DNA from: Bisporella sp. PMI_857
Lineage: Eukaryota; Ascomycota; Leotiomycetes; Helotiales; Helotiaceae
NCBI GenBank assembly: GCA_021307315.1
Contig: JAJSPD010000006.1
Location: 806,001-870,000, forward strand
Direction of reading: 5' to 3'
DNA: 64,000 nucleotides
Shown: in pieces, positions 39,715 through 51,640 of the stretch
How the letters are laid out: every line of letters starts with the position of its first letter
Position numbering within the stretch: position 1 is the first letter of the stretch
The notes under the pieces: generated by a model
Seen by the model: the letters and a program-made list of their open reading frames with translations, nothing else
Databases searched by the model: none
What the model was told of the DNA's origin: nothing
Made by a program: the position numbers and the translations under genes

Positions 39715-40132
39715 TAATGGCCGATGCCTGGTCATAATTACTACTGTCTGTTGACCTACATGATGGGAGAAGCATCAAGTGACGATGTCGTTATAGATTA
39801 TGTAGATTGAATGTGGTTTAGTATATCAATTTAGTCATACTAATCCGCCAATACTATGTTCCCCCTGGCATGAGCAAGGGTCTACTATAACCTCACCTGA
39901 ACAGCTGGTAACTGGTTACGTCCTTGCCAGTGACATAGTATAATCGAGGTTTACTCATGCATACTCTAGGATCTATGCCTTTAGATAAATTCGTGACATT
40001 GCATTCAGATAAACTCTCTACACAATCCTGATCCAAGAGAAAACACGACCCTGTACCAAGCCCTGAGCAACAACACCACTTGAATTCATATCTTTATCTT
40101 CCATCAATTCAGAGCCGGTATATCAGCAACAT
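39715..40132. other. Intergenic region at the right edge of the ergot cluster
   Basis: About 0.4 kb between the convergent easD and permease genes. No coding signal; expected to contain both terminators. Confidence 0.4.
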
Positions 40133-41900
40133 TTAGTTTTGGGCCCTTAAATCCCCGCCTTCCGTAGTGAACCAGAAACCGGCTAATATAGCAAATATCC
40201 CTACAATAACACAGATGCGTAATTCATATTCTCGGTAGTAGTAGGATTAACAGGCGGAAAGCAAACCAACACAATGATAGGTATTGTTATAGCGGCGGAG
40301 ATAACGTTGACGAGGTAGCCAAATTTCCCGAGCCTCAGAGGGCGAGTTGGAAGACATTTCGCTCTTCCTCGTGCGGCGACGAACGCCTGCGGAACCGCGA
40401 AAGTGATGGTCAGGAAGAGGACGGCAGAAGTAATAATGGAGTTGAAAGCTGTGGTGCTGGCTAGGAAAATGAGTCCGTAAACGGAGACAAATATGACTGT
40501 AGCGATAGTTGCACGGAGTGGGAAGGCTCGCTTATCGTCAATCTGAACGAAATATGTACTAAACGGCACACCTCCCTGTGAGCATCAGCACCATGTCTAG
40601 GTCAATGTTCTTATAACCTTACATCGCGAGCAAAAGCATATACCAAACGACCAGCTGCTATCCACCCCGAGCATACAGCGGTAGCGATTGCCACTGTAGC
40701 CCAGCACATGAGGAACGTAGTGACAGCTCTACTGCCAGTAGCTTGAAAAATGACGCTCGGGGAATTGAGAAGCAACAACTGCTTCTATGTCGGCCATGCT
40801 ATACATCAAGACCGTAACCAATGGAAATGCCGTGCAAGCACCTATGAGAATGCAAAGATTCATAATAGGGGAACCTTTACTCGAGGGTTGGAATCTCCTC
40901 GGCGATATGGTCACCGCATCTGTGCCGCCAAATGCAAACCTGGAAGACAGTTTTGGAGTTTTTTCTGCACATTTAGTGGGAGACTTACATGGGGTTATGA
41001 TGCCAAGCACCCATGCAAACCTTGTGGCCAACCACTCGTTCCCATTTTTCGATTGCATGATATATGAAGAAGAATTCAAGTGTTTTCTCATAGCGAGCGT
41101 GGTGGTAAATGTAACCACGAGACCTACTAAAGAAGCCACAGTCCGAGAGCCACGATCTTAGGAACTAGTCTTGGGGTAAATATTGAGGCAGGACTATAAA
41201 AAGTCAGCAAATACATTCCTCATAGTAGCATGACAAAGGTACAAGTAACGGTTACTATAGCAAGGTACACCAAGTATGTCATCCACCGCCCGGCAACATA
41301 TGTTTCGTCCCAAAACGAGACTAAACCCAGGATCCAAATAGCTACTATAGAAACCCCTGAACTGACTCCGATCCACCAACCGATGATGGATAACCAGCCG
41401 ACGAAAGAAAGCTGAGAACCGTTTGAATCGTTTAGGCGCCAGAATATACACGTAGTGGTATTGCCCTGTGCCCTATTAGTAAGCCACTCACCATACATAA
41501 ATAATACTGATTGCTTACACCGGAATATGGAAAGCAGAAGCCAATTCAGAGAGACCTAACGTTAATGTCCACTGCACAATGGCGGCAACCAAGAGACCAA
41601 GAATGACGCTTTGAGGACCGCCATATAAGAGGTTTTGACCGAGGAGGCTCAGGTACGCGATCCAGGTGTTAGTGATGCTAGTTTGGATTATCAATTTGTG
41701 CTTTCCAACGCGGGCTTGGTGAAGAGCATGTACCTGAATGCCATACCAAGTCCAGACATCATGGAGAAGGACTGAGGCATCGGCTGGTCATGATCTTGTG
41801 CCTGCGAGGCTGTTTCACTCTTGTCTTCGTTGGGTACATTATGATTCTCATCAGACAATGTCTTCTCGTTGCTGCAGGTGCTGACTTCTCGTTCCGCCAT
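40133..41900 (-). CDS. APC-family permease, choline/GABA-transporter type, frame-broken
   Basis: Fungal amino acid/choline permease (HNM1/UGA4-like branch). The N-terminus is hydrophilic and acidic (EKTLSDENHN), then SGLGMAF. The first membrane block follows an intron (TWIAYLSLLGQNLLYGGPQS). Next come VGWLSIIGWWIGVSSGVSIV, LCILIGACTAFPLVTVLMYS and, further on, IVFVSVYGLIFLASTTAFNS-like segments. The C-terminus ends TTEGGDLRAQN. About 11-12 membrane segments are expected at the plasma membrane. The frame changes several times (for example near 40205, 40560-40740 and 41440), some positions being introns. It abuts the ergot cluster. A role in precursor supply or export is only a guess; it may be an unrelated neighbour. 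Confidence 0.75.
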
Positions 41901-42930
41901 GTTATGTCAAATGGACAATTACTGCAAGGTGTTCTCACGGGGAAGCGCACATGAGCACATATACATCTATATGGTTCGAAGATATCGGTAGAAGTCAAGT
42001 CACCTCTATTGTGGGGCTTATTTGCACTTATCTATTCATTTGTGGCTGCTACAATCTTCGTCCCATGTAATATGGTACAACAGTAGGAGAAGATGGCTAC
42101 CTACATGTTTCGCTTCCAGAGTTCTGGGTCTTGGGTGTGTTCTTCTTTTTAGTTTCCCTAGTTCAGTTTAGCCTTGCTTGAGAGATAACGATATCGGCAT
42201 TCAATAAATACTTTTAACACATTAAACCCGTACAAATCATGGCAAACAATTCGCATGCACGCGTCGCATGATTCTCAGTCTAATCGAATTGACAATCATC
42301 ATAGCTTCATCCCTCTTCGCGCCATCATTTGAGTAAGCAGTAGCACAGACAAAATAGCCTCCAGTGCTCATGTAGTGCTTGTAGATCCTGATATGGTCTG
42401 CTTCGGAGACAATGTGTTGCACCACATACTACAAGAGAACACCATTAACGCCAGCTTAAGCCGAAAGATAAGCTCTAGGAGCACATGATATCGCTCGATT
42501 TAATGTTCATCCGCTTGAAGTCCTAAAGACTGGGACCTTATCTTTGAAATACTGGACAGCCACAATTCTAGGATGGTGAAAATTGTACCGATGAGACTGC
42601 GAGCGGTGTAAGGCTCATGATTCTTGCCACTTGTAATTTTTAAAAAAAAATTCATGTGCATTTGTTTGGAGTCGGGATAATATTGGCTATAGCAAGCATC
42701 AAGTCATATATAGAATCAATAGCTTTCTCAGACATAAAGTGATGCGATTCGCAATAAGGTATACATAGGTAATGCTTACGAAACGCCAAATCCAACTTCT
42801 TGCAAACGAACCGCGTTCATCCATATCAACAAAGCCACATATAGATACGTCCTCTTAGCAAGAGAGAGAATCTCAATATTACACCAAGAAAATGCATCAA
42901 TCAGACCAGTTACTCTCGAGCCGTTCCTAT
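41901..42930. other. Intergenic region
   Basis: About 1 kb upstream of the permease. A 62-codon minus-strand frame at 42237-42425 has some protein-like composition but no family I recognise. An A-run lies at about 42642-42650. Confidence 0.35.
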
Positions 42931-43972
42931 TTAAGGCAACAGTTTCTCACCTTCAGCCTTCTTCCATCCGTCATTCCGATATGGTTCCAAAGCCACAGGA
43001 ATATCTCCTGGATAGCCCAAGTCGCCTCTGGCCACCTCCAACTTGCTCATCACTCGCCTAACAAGTTTCGCAACCCACCGATCATTATCCATGGTATCAA
43101 CAACCGTTTTCTTAAAGCCTTCCTTCTTGCCGTCCCTCAATGCACGTCCGAAGTCCGACATGTCACTAACCTCGGCATCCATTGCGTTTGGGGCCTTTCA
43201 ATCTCAATCACCTTAGTGGCCTTCACTACGGCGGCAATAAAATCAAGTAGCTCCGGGACAGAATGGCGGAAGACGTTATGCACAGAGATCCTAATATTAG
43301 TTCCGTTTTTGACTTACTGCTTGAGGGAATGCTCGGCCTGGATAGCCTTGGGTTTTCCGTCGGCTTCAACAACGCTTTTTGCAGCTTCGCATTTGCCATC
43401 GTATGTTGGAACAGGAGGGAGTAGGTGTTCATGATGTGGAAGAAGGAAGCTTGGGATCACAAATTTGGCATCAGCGCCGCCGAGTCGTACTACTTGATTA
43501 AGATGTAGCTCTTTAGGCAGTGTACGAAAGGCCAAAATATCGTCAAATGCAAGTTCGGTTAGAATGTCGAAACTTGTGAGGAAAGGAACCTGCGCCAAGC
43601 CAGTAATACCCCCAAGCTGAACTGCAAAATTCGCATCAGAGAGCCAGCCAGATGCGTTCCTTGAGATACTTGATCTGAGACTTCGCATTTGCGTACTCCT
43701 TGAATAGGTTCTCAATTATCATGCTTCCGATCCAGCAACCTGAAGCCGTAGCAGTGACTGATAAGATATGCACAGGATGAAACATTCCTCCTAACATGCC
43801 TTTGAGCTTAGGCAATTGCAGAAGTCTATTCAACCTGTCTGAGAGTTTGCTGATAGTTATCTAGAGAGTACTTCTGAATCTGCTGCAAGACTACTTTGAT
43901 AGCAAAGAAGGTTGGATCTCGAAACTTTAATCCTGCGCATGGTTGCTCCTGCAGGCCCACCCTTCCGACCAT
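42931..43972 (-). CDS. Conserved fungal protein of unknown function
   Basis: Reading down from an ATG at 43972, the protein has a helical start (FFAIKVVLQQIQKYSLDNYQ). It continues RLLQLPKLKGMLGGMFHPVH, a hydrophobic segment near CWIGSMIIENL, then GGITGLAQVPFLTSFDILTE and KELHLNQVVRLGGADAKFVI. The C-terminal domain ends DLGYPGDIPVALEPYRNDGW. I recall uncharacterised ascomycete proteins like this but no function. Frame changes near 43825 and 43666, and in the C-run at about 43170-43173, are all single-nucleotide. A GTAAGT...TAG segment of only 27 nt (43291-43317) must be skipped to keep the frame. The hydrophobic stretch suggests membrane association, which is inference. Confidence 0.6.
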
Positions 43973-44438
43973 CCTATGGGTTGGCGAATTATGGTATATG
44001 ACGACAGCGGAACGTCGATATATGTCAAGGGAATAATTTTCTGATGGCTAAAAGACTTATATATTATATAGGAAGAACAATTTATTTATTTATAAACACC
44101 GATTCTTGACGCTCTAGGCTCTCCTCGCAGGAAGTCATTGCCTGTCTGATGTAACTACGTCATGGCTTCTATGAATATGATCACGCTAAAGAAAACGCAT
44201 ACAAGTTCTCTAGAAGTTTTCCCACTTCTCGCGGATTCACTCATGGCATTCATGCACTCTAATGTTCGAACACGCATCTGCAATGTAATGATGCTTGGGT
44301 GAGCATCCTTGTATTGATGAATCAATCATCCTTTCACAGAAATTTCAGTTCAAGTCGCCTGAAAAAGGAATCGGGTATTATTTAACTTCTAAACATTATA
44401 CTACATCAGGTAATTCATACATATAATCCAGATGTTCT
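43973..44438. other. Intergenic region
   Basis: About 0.47 kb, AT-rich around 44050-44100. It lies upstream of the conserved fungal protein and downstream of the cysteine-rich membrane protein. No gene seen. Confidence 0.35.
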
Positions 44439-46250
44439 TCATAAGTCCACGTCTGCCAGTAAATCCTTTTGCGCCTTTCCATCATTGGTATCATGTTCCC
44501 TTGCCTGTTCGCCTAATCGTGAGAATTCTTGCCGTTGCATCAACATCGAATCCCTAAACTGCTTCCCCGATCCAATCTCTTGTATGTCTAACCGACTCTC
44601 TCCAGCTTCTGCAATATGTCCTAATGGTCCGAGCGGCCATTCTCCTTTATTTGCCGATCCTACCCCAGTCGAAAGTTCGCTTGTCTTTTGGGGGGTTAGA
44701 AGCGGATTCGAGCTCTTTCTCCTACTCCAGAGGCGACCGATACCCAGCCCTATGCCTTGCACTACATTTTGGAGACCCGAGCGCTGATCACTATCTGCGC
44801 CCGAATCTAGCTCTGCAAATCGTCCACTAGATGCGAAACTCACCTGGCTCTGTTCACTCTCACTCCATTGTCGTTCGTGTCTACTTGGCCATCTACCTGG
44901 GCTGTGACCGAAACGAAGATTCTGATCACGCAGTTCTGGCTTAGTGATGTCGAAATATCCGTTGGACTTTGGAAGATTCCAGGCGTCGAGTCGACAGAGG
45001 CATTGCGATGGGTTGAGCTCGTATCAGACATCGCAACTGGAGCATAGCCGTTGCCATTAGCTGTAGGATGGAGGAGATCGAGGAGAAAAGGACTCTGAAA
45101 GGCTGGCGGTGAGGAAGCCTCAACTTCGTAATGAGAACTGTGAACAGCGGAGGGGTGCGATGGATTCTGCGCGCTACGGGCCACCTCCGATGAACTCATA
45201 ATTAGGGGGTCAATGGACATCGCGTATATGTCTGTGGTCGGAGTGGATATCTGCTGTCGTGTCTGTCGCGAACGTGGTGTACTCGAAGACTTTCGAGAAT
45301 GCTCCTCGACTATCCTCTTGACATTGTTCAAGCGCTTCATAATGAAGAAAGAGATGATCAGCAAAATCACGAGAAGAACGACGGCCGCCGCAATAATACC
45401 TCCGATTTGGGCCTTGCTAAGTCCTGACGACGATGCACGAGATGGTTTCGTTTTGGCTATTGCGGATTCGACAGGCGCAGTCTCCTTTGGAAGCACACCA
45501 GATTGCTTCGAAGAAAGAACTGCCGTTGGCTTATCCGGAAACACAGTAGTGACAATTGTATTTGTCATGGTGGCGAGCTGACCATCTTCTGTTGTAACCA
45601 AAGCCTCCGCCATTGTAAGGGTTACTACTTCCGTAGAGTAGCAATTCGTAAGCCCGCAACCCATTCCATTTTACAACACCCGAAGCCTAATGATTCCGGG
45701 CATAGATATGAGCTAACACCGCATGTTTCGGAATGCGAGACTCCAGCTTCAGGAGAGCATCCTAAGCGGCCACAGACATAATTTGAAGGACAACAGCCGC
45801 CTAATGATTGTTAGTATATTGACGCGGGAAGAGTATCGCTCTCGTGTCGTGTTTCACGTACCAACATCCTCAATTCCGCATGCGATATATCCAGATTTTC
45901 CACAAGCGGAAGCTGGCGCTGCGGATGAAGCGTAGCAGCTGCTTGTACCACAGATACGATCATTTGGACAACATCCTCCTTTCAATGACTGCGGCATAGT
46001 TGATAGTCAACACCACATGATACAGCACCCCGTTTTCGTCCTTGTATACCCTCGTGTATCACGTCCCACTTCCGCGATCCCAGTTTTCGTTTCCACACAG
46101 CGCTTGTTTATTTTTGGATAACTGCTTGTAGTCGTAGTCTGTAAACGATTGTATTCAGCAAAATGTTGTTCCGCTTTCCTAGGCCACTTCTGGTCGCTCA
46201 GTAATGTCGTAGCCTGATGTGGTTGGCACATCGTGTACTACGTCTGCATA
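44439..46250 (-). CDS. Cysteine-rich single-pass cell-surface protein
   Basis: The extracellular part, from about 46010, shows repeated GGCCPNDRICG-type cysteine clusters (GGCCPNDRICGTSSCYASSA, SACGKSGYIACGIEDVG, GGCCPSNYVCGRLGCSPEAG, FGCCK). A Thr/Ser stalk follows, then one membrane segment (IGGIIAAAVVLLVILLIISF) with a KRLNNVKR stop-transfer. A long Ser-rich cytosolic tail ends ...KAQKDLLADVDL. This architecture recurs in many ascomycetes without known function; a wall-sensor or mucin-like role is a guess. One intron lies between the first two cysteine clusters (about 45810-45862). The frame changes in the T4 run at 45669-45672 and near 44937. The 5' end (46010-46430) is unclear, and its signal peptide was not identified. 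Confidence 0.62.
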
Positions 46251-46432
46251 GACTCCTCGAAGCACCAGTACGATCGCACAAGGTCGACAAAGTTACCGGC
46301 CTCATGTTGCAGATCCGCAAATCGAATTTGGCGAAAGCAGCTCCTTCGACGACGCACAAATTTTAGATAGACTATGCCATGAGAATCTGTTTTCTCGTCG
46401 CTGTCCGATTGTGTCTGTATGGGACACACCAC

Positions 46433-48101
46433 AGGCGGGGTGGGGCAGAATGATCTGAAGAGCTTTGGGAGTGACGTGCGAGAATGATCTGTGGCCTGTC
46501 AGAGCTTTGAAACCAGTATTGTTGCTTTAAAAATTAGATAATAAAGGCGTCAATTACATAAAGATGTTGTAGGATATCTGGGAAGCTATTGCAAAGATCA
46601 GCAAAAATAGGCCAATTCTAGACCGTGTGGGAGGGGGATCTCCCCGCCGTGCAGTACTGTAGCTCTGAACAATCTGTTGGGTTGGTCTCAGCCTCTCGAG
46701 GTTCCATTTTTGGGGGCGTATTTACTAACTCCAGAGCACTATTATTGGTTTTAGAAGGCGACTTGGCCCCAAAATGTGGTATGCATGCATCTGGATAGTA
46801 TATCTTCGGCCTTATTCAACGAATGATGCTCAAGATCAGGGAACGCGATAATGAGTGCGTGGTTTGCAGGGAGCTACTGTAAGCAGATAAGCTAGCGTGG
46901 CTGAGTGCCAAAGGTTGTTGATAGCATTGGCCCGATCTTGCTGGGTTGGTTGCATAAACATGTTGTCGTTGCAAAGTCGTGGTGGGTGGCACATAATATA
47001 AAACGAATCTCATTCGCTCACCCTCTGCGGCACAATTTTGGGGGGCTGGTGGGTAAAGACTACACAGATTCTATTTTCCAAACACCTCTTATGGAGACAT
47101 TTTCCTGATGGCGCGGCAGTTGGCAATTTGTTGCTCCATGATGTGACATAACCCCCAGAGGACTTTTGACTCGCGCCGAGTAGCTATTTGCATAGTCAAA
47201 GTAAAACTGCCACGGCGCTTAAAGGCGAGGGCATTGCTTATATAATGAGGCTTGTGCCATAGTCTTCAGCCACATCTTTAGTGTAGGGCTTAAATCTACA
47301 TCTCAGATCTCAGCGTTATGAAACAAGTTAAATACAAAATACTGGTGTCAGGAAGAGAAATCGTATGAGTCCATCGACACGGTAGCTTTTGCTGTAATTT
47401 CCATAGCTCATGCCAATGCCCGCTTCTCGGCTGGCGCATATAGAGTTTATATAATAAATGCCTGTGCTGCTTTGTTCATTTTCAAGCTCGATTTTCCAGA
47501 CCAGGACAGTGCCATAGAGGTTCAGTATGAATAGCTAACATGTAATGCGCGTTCTAGATTACGTCCTTATCCAAAACCATCCTCCCCTGTGGAAATCTTC
47601 TACTTGAGAAGTATCTCCGCCATTTCTTGAAAGGGGTGGGAGATGGGATAGGGCGGAAATCAATGGCCAGCCTCTGTTCTCTGTATTGCTCGGACTAGAC
47701 CACTAACAACATCAACCATACTCAAAGATTGAATGGAAACACGTTGTTCGGAAAGTGGTTATCTGGCATATACTAAATGATTCAGTCAGGTTATGCCAAG
47801 CCTTTCCTTGACCAAGATGTAGGGCTGAAAGCGAATCCATAGTTCGGATTCCAGGCTCGCCATAACTTCTATACATTCCTGGTGGAGAGATCTTGACGAA
47901 TGGTGAAGAATCCAGAATGTCGCCAGGCATTTCTTGAGTTTCCATTCCTTCCCTTATTTATGACGTTCATCGCAATATAAACATACATACCAGTAGAGTA
48001 AGCTACTATGCTATCTTCTAAGTTGCTTTGCTTTCTTCACTCCTCGTTTGCCCCAGTTCTGTTCTCCTGAGTGGGCGTGCCTTGCCACCCATCTGCTCAT
48101 T
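46433..48101. other. Intergenic region
   Basis: About 1.7 kb between divergent genes with no frame of convincing coding character. Short frames at 46816-47108 and 47712-47945 look incidental. Confidence 0.4.
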
Positions 48102-49726
48102 ATGCCAGCTTCAGTCCTCTCCATTAGTCTGGCTTTGGCTGCTCTATTTTCAGAACCTGTCCTCGCGGCTTACGTGCTGGAGACCACATATGACAATACA
48201 AATCTGTTTACTGATTTCAATTTCTCTACTGTAAGTACTTAGCCCTACTCAACGTTTTTCATGGGGGAGGCATTCATGGAGGAGTGGTGACGATCCAACA
48301 CACGGCTATGTCGACTATCTGGGCCTCAATGATGCAGATCAAACAATCTCATCGAAAAATTGGGTGACGGAATCGCGAGGATCAAAGTTGACTCGACAAG
48401 TGTTCCCTTGGATGCGAACGTGGGCGAAAAAGTGTTCGCCTGGAGAGCAACACAGTGTATAATCACGGTCTCTTCATTGCAGATATCGAGCATATGCCTT
48501 CATCAACTTGCGGACTTTGGCCTGCGCTGTATGTTCCTCTCTTTTTTTTTCATCTCCTATAGCTACTCCTCAATTTACTATCTAACCTGTACAGATGGCA
48601 AGTCGGTCCGAACTGGTTCGTGATGGAGAAGTGGAATCATAGAAGGCGTGCATGAGGCAACAACAAATCTCATCTCTCTCCATACGGACGGCACTGAAGG
48701 ATCCTGTACTCTTTTGCCAACGAGCAGAATGGGTTTGTAGGCTCTGCACAGTGTGATAATGCTAAGACTGCTGCGGTAGGCTGCGGTGTCTCAGATGGAC
48801 CGTATGGAACGCCGTTTAATCTTGCTGGTGGAGGTGTTTTGTATGTCATTTTTCATTATCTATCCCATAAGTACAAGAAATTGCTGACTATAATATATAT
48901 AGATGCTATGGAGTGGCTTCCTTCGAGCATCAAAGTCTGGTTTTTCTCTCGAGGTTCTATTCCGGCGGACATCACATCTGGCAACCCGTCACCTTCAACA
49001 TGGGGTCCATCTGTGCTAAACGTAGGCTCCACCTGTGATATTGATGCTCATTTCCGAAATATGAGGGTTGTGATAGACACTACGTTTTGCGGTGACTGGG
49101 CTGGGGACAAGAATGTATGGGAACAGACCAGCTGCTACCTCCAAAATCCTGTTCCGGAAAACACCTGTGCCAATTATGTAAAGAACAACCCGCAGGCTTA
49201 TCAGGAAGGGTATTGGGATTTCAAAAGCATCAAAGTCTACAACGCACCTGGGCCGGATACGGGCGGAGAGGATGGCTCCGTCTCAGAGGCTTCGCCGCCC
49301 GATGCCTCCGTATCTCTCCCCATCATCACTCCGATATCTGAATTCATTCCTCAGGGAACACCGGTCTCTGCTGGAGAGGAGCCGACTAATTACTTCGGGC
49401 TTGACAGCGAACCGACTTTCAGTCAACTTGCTGTATCTCCAAAACCCAATCCAGGGGAAGGCAGGGGTGCATGTCGAGCACATTACCCAACTGCCCCTCC
49501 ACCTATTGAGACTAATCAAGGAACTAACCTCGAGACTGGGACTCCTGAGACCGATTATCTTCAGGCCAGCCCGGGACTCAGAGTTGTAGTTTCCATGGCC
49601 TTGGGTGTTAGTGCGATGACCATTCTGAGTATAATTGTGGCTTTAGGGCCTGTATTCACTGGCTTTTATCTGGTAGATATTATTTTTATCAAAGGACTGA
49701 AATATTTTCATATATTAAAAGCTTAA
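48102..49726 (+). CDS. GH16-family endo-beta-1,3(4)-glucanase, membrane- or wall-anchored, frame-broken
   Basis: Secreted glucanase acting on fungal or plant wall beta-glucans. A signal peptide (SISLALAALFSEPVLA) is followed by YVLETTYDNTNLFTDFNF and HGYVDYLGLNDA. IADIEHMPSSTCGLWPA-type sequence is spread over two frames. The catalytic ExDxxE region lies at 48625-48650. A long clean C-terminal exon has IKVWFFSRGSIPADITSG, HFRNMRVVIDTTFCGDWAG and PENTCANYVKNNPQAYQEGY. After the catalytic domain come a Pro/Ser/Thr linker and a hydrophobic segment (SMALGVSAMTILSIIVALGP), consistent with anchoring. Introns near 48232-48287, 48529-48595 and 48841-48900 are likely. Single-nucleotide frame changes occur near 48355, 48430 and within the catalytic motif. 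Confidence 0.8.
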
Positions 49727-51640
49727 GCATGTTAAGCGCCTAAGTGGATATATTACAAAGCTTTCATCGTATCCCCTAACATCCGGTACTGGCATATGAT
49801 GTGATTTAGCCCCTGACCGAACAGAGCGAAGAATGCTAGAATGTACATGATAGAATATGGCAAAGTAGCGCAATAATTCACCCAACTTATGTAGTAGAGT
49901 TCTGCCTACTTGATGGTTAAATATTGAGAGAAAGTTGAACAAGATACTCACTATAAACACAAAGAAGGAACACTAGGTTCACTTCCGCAAGGTCTACCTC
50001 TGCTCGAAGGCTCCCGCTGTGATTGGAGAATGTTGTCATGGAGATGCCATCCTGGGTCTCAAATGATAGCCATTCGGAGGAAGTCGACTATTCACAGGGC
50101 TTCCACCGATCAGCTTCGGTAGATACACAAGGTGAACGCGCTAATGGCAGATTCTTTAAGGCTGTGGAGTTTCTTGAAATAGTATTCTAGAGAGGAGGGC
50201 GGCCAATTTTATGGCTTGGAGACCCTTGGGAGAAGGACTTTTTTTTTGCACCAGAATCCTTGCATTCGGAGAATACGAAAGTTAATACATTGCCCCAAAA
50301 AAGTGCAGAATTTAATCGCTTTTTGCACACAAGTTAAGCCGATCGATAACGAATCCGATGCAGTGGAGGCCCCGAGAATGTTTTCTGACATTGAACCAAA
50401 TTGGAAGGCCATCAGCGAAGGTTTCATCCCATCACTTACTTGAATTGATTGTAAAAAGAGCGTGAGCTATTTTACATATAATAATAAATCAAGATCAAAT
50501 AACTTCTCTCAAGACTACGTGAGCAACGAAGGATCAATTTTGGGAAACGGCAGTTGCCCTTTAATAAAGACACTGTATGATGCGTTTTCATATGCAAAAG
50601 AGCTAAACTGCTCATAAACACATACAATGCCACCTAGCAAAACGCCAAATAACACCAAAAAAATGACCAACAATGACAAAGGTTAATATATCTTATCTTG
50701 AACAAGCTTGCCTATCGCAAATGAGATATAGCTCAGATTTCTGAGACTTAGAAATTGATTACCGCTCTTAGCATCCAGTTCAGCCACCTCCTCTTGCCTG
50801 CTTGATCATCTTGATTTGCCTCCTTTTGGGGGCCATCATCTTCAGATTTCTTCAGACCTTCCTGATACTTCGCGATCTGGGTATTTGTCTTCGTGGGGTT
50901 GCTACCGCTTGGAGCGTTTGGTTCGCTTCTGTATCATCTTTTTAATGCAGCATCGGATTTGCTGATTCAGTTTATTGATTGCTTTTAACAAAGTTGATAA
51001 TGAAATAAACCAAATAATTTTTACGCCATACTGTGTAACCCAAAAGGCCGCAACTTGAAATGCTAAGCATACAGAACGCCTTAAATCCCTAACAATATTG
51101 TAAAGATTGATGAAATGATAAAGTTCACTCTCCCAAGGACAGAGATGCTTTTCTAACTAAAGGTACACCTACATGGCGGGCTTACGGGTTCCAGTTGGGC
51201 CGAGTAATTTTTTAATAGCCTTAAAGCCTTTGACTGCTCTGCTTGATAATTTCCAACCGTTGGAATTCAGTTTAGCCAACCAAATAGCGACAATTGACAT
51301 CAAAGCGCAAATGCAACACTAACAGAGCCATTTTGAGAAAGTTCTGGAATCTGAAGAGCTTGCAGATAATTCCAGCCTTTCCATTGTGCTCCAAAGGATA
51401 TCAACACAGCTACATCCGCAGTTCCGGCCACAGCCCTTCTCTGAAGTAAGGATTTGGGGGAGGTTAGCTATTAGTGTAATCGAATCAACAAACTCTAGGC
51501 CTCTAATTGGTGATGTTTTTTCATGATCGTTACCTGAGTCAACTGTATGGCTTGCTGATGATAGGATGTAAGTATTTGAAATCGCTTTCACATCCTTTCA
51601 AGGTGTTTATTTTCTAATATACATAACCAGGAAAGGTGGC
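49727..51640. other. Intergenic region, AT-rich
   Basis: About 1.9 kb without a supported gene. It has a T9 run near 50239. Low-coding frames at 50209-50443 and 51319-51591 are not convincing. Confidence 0.35.
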
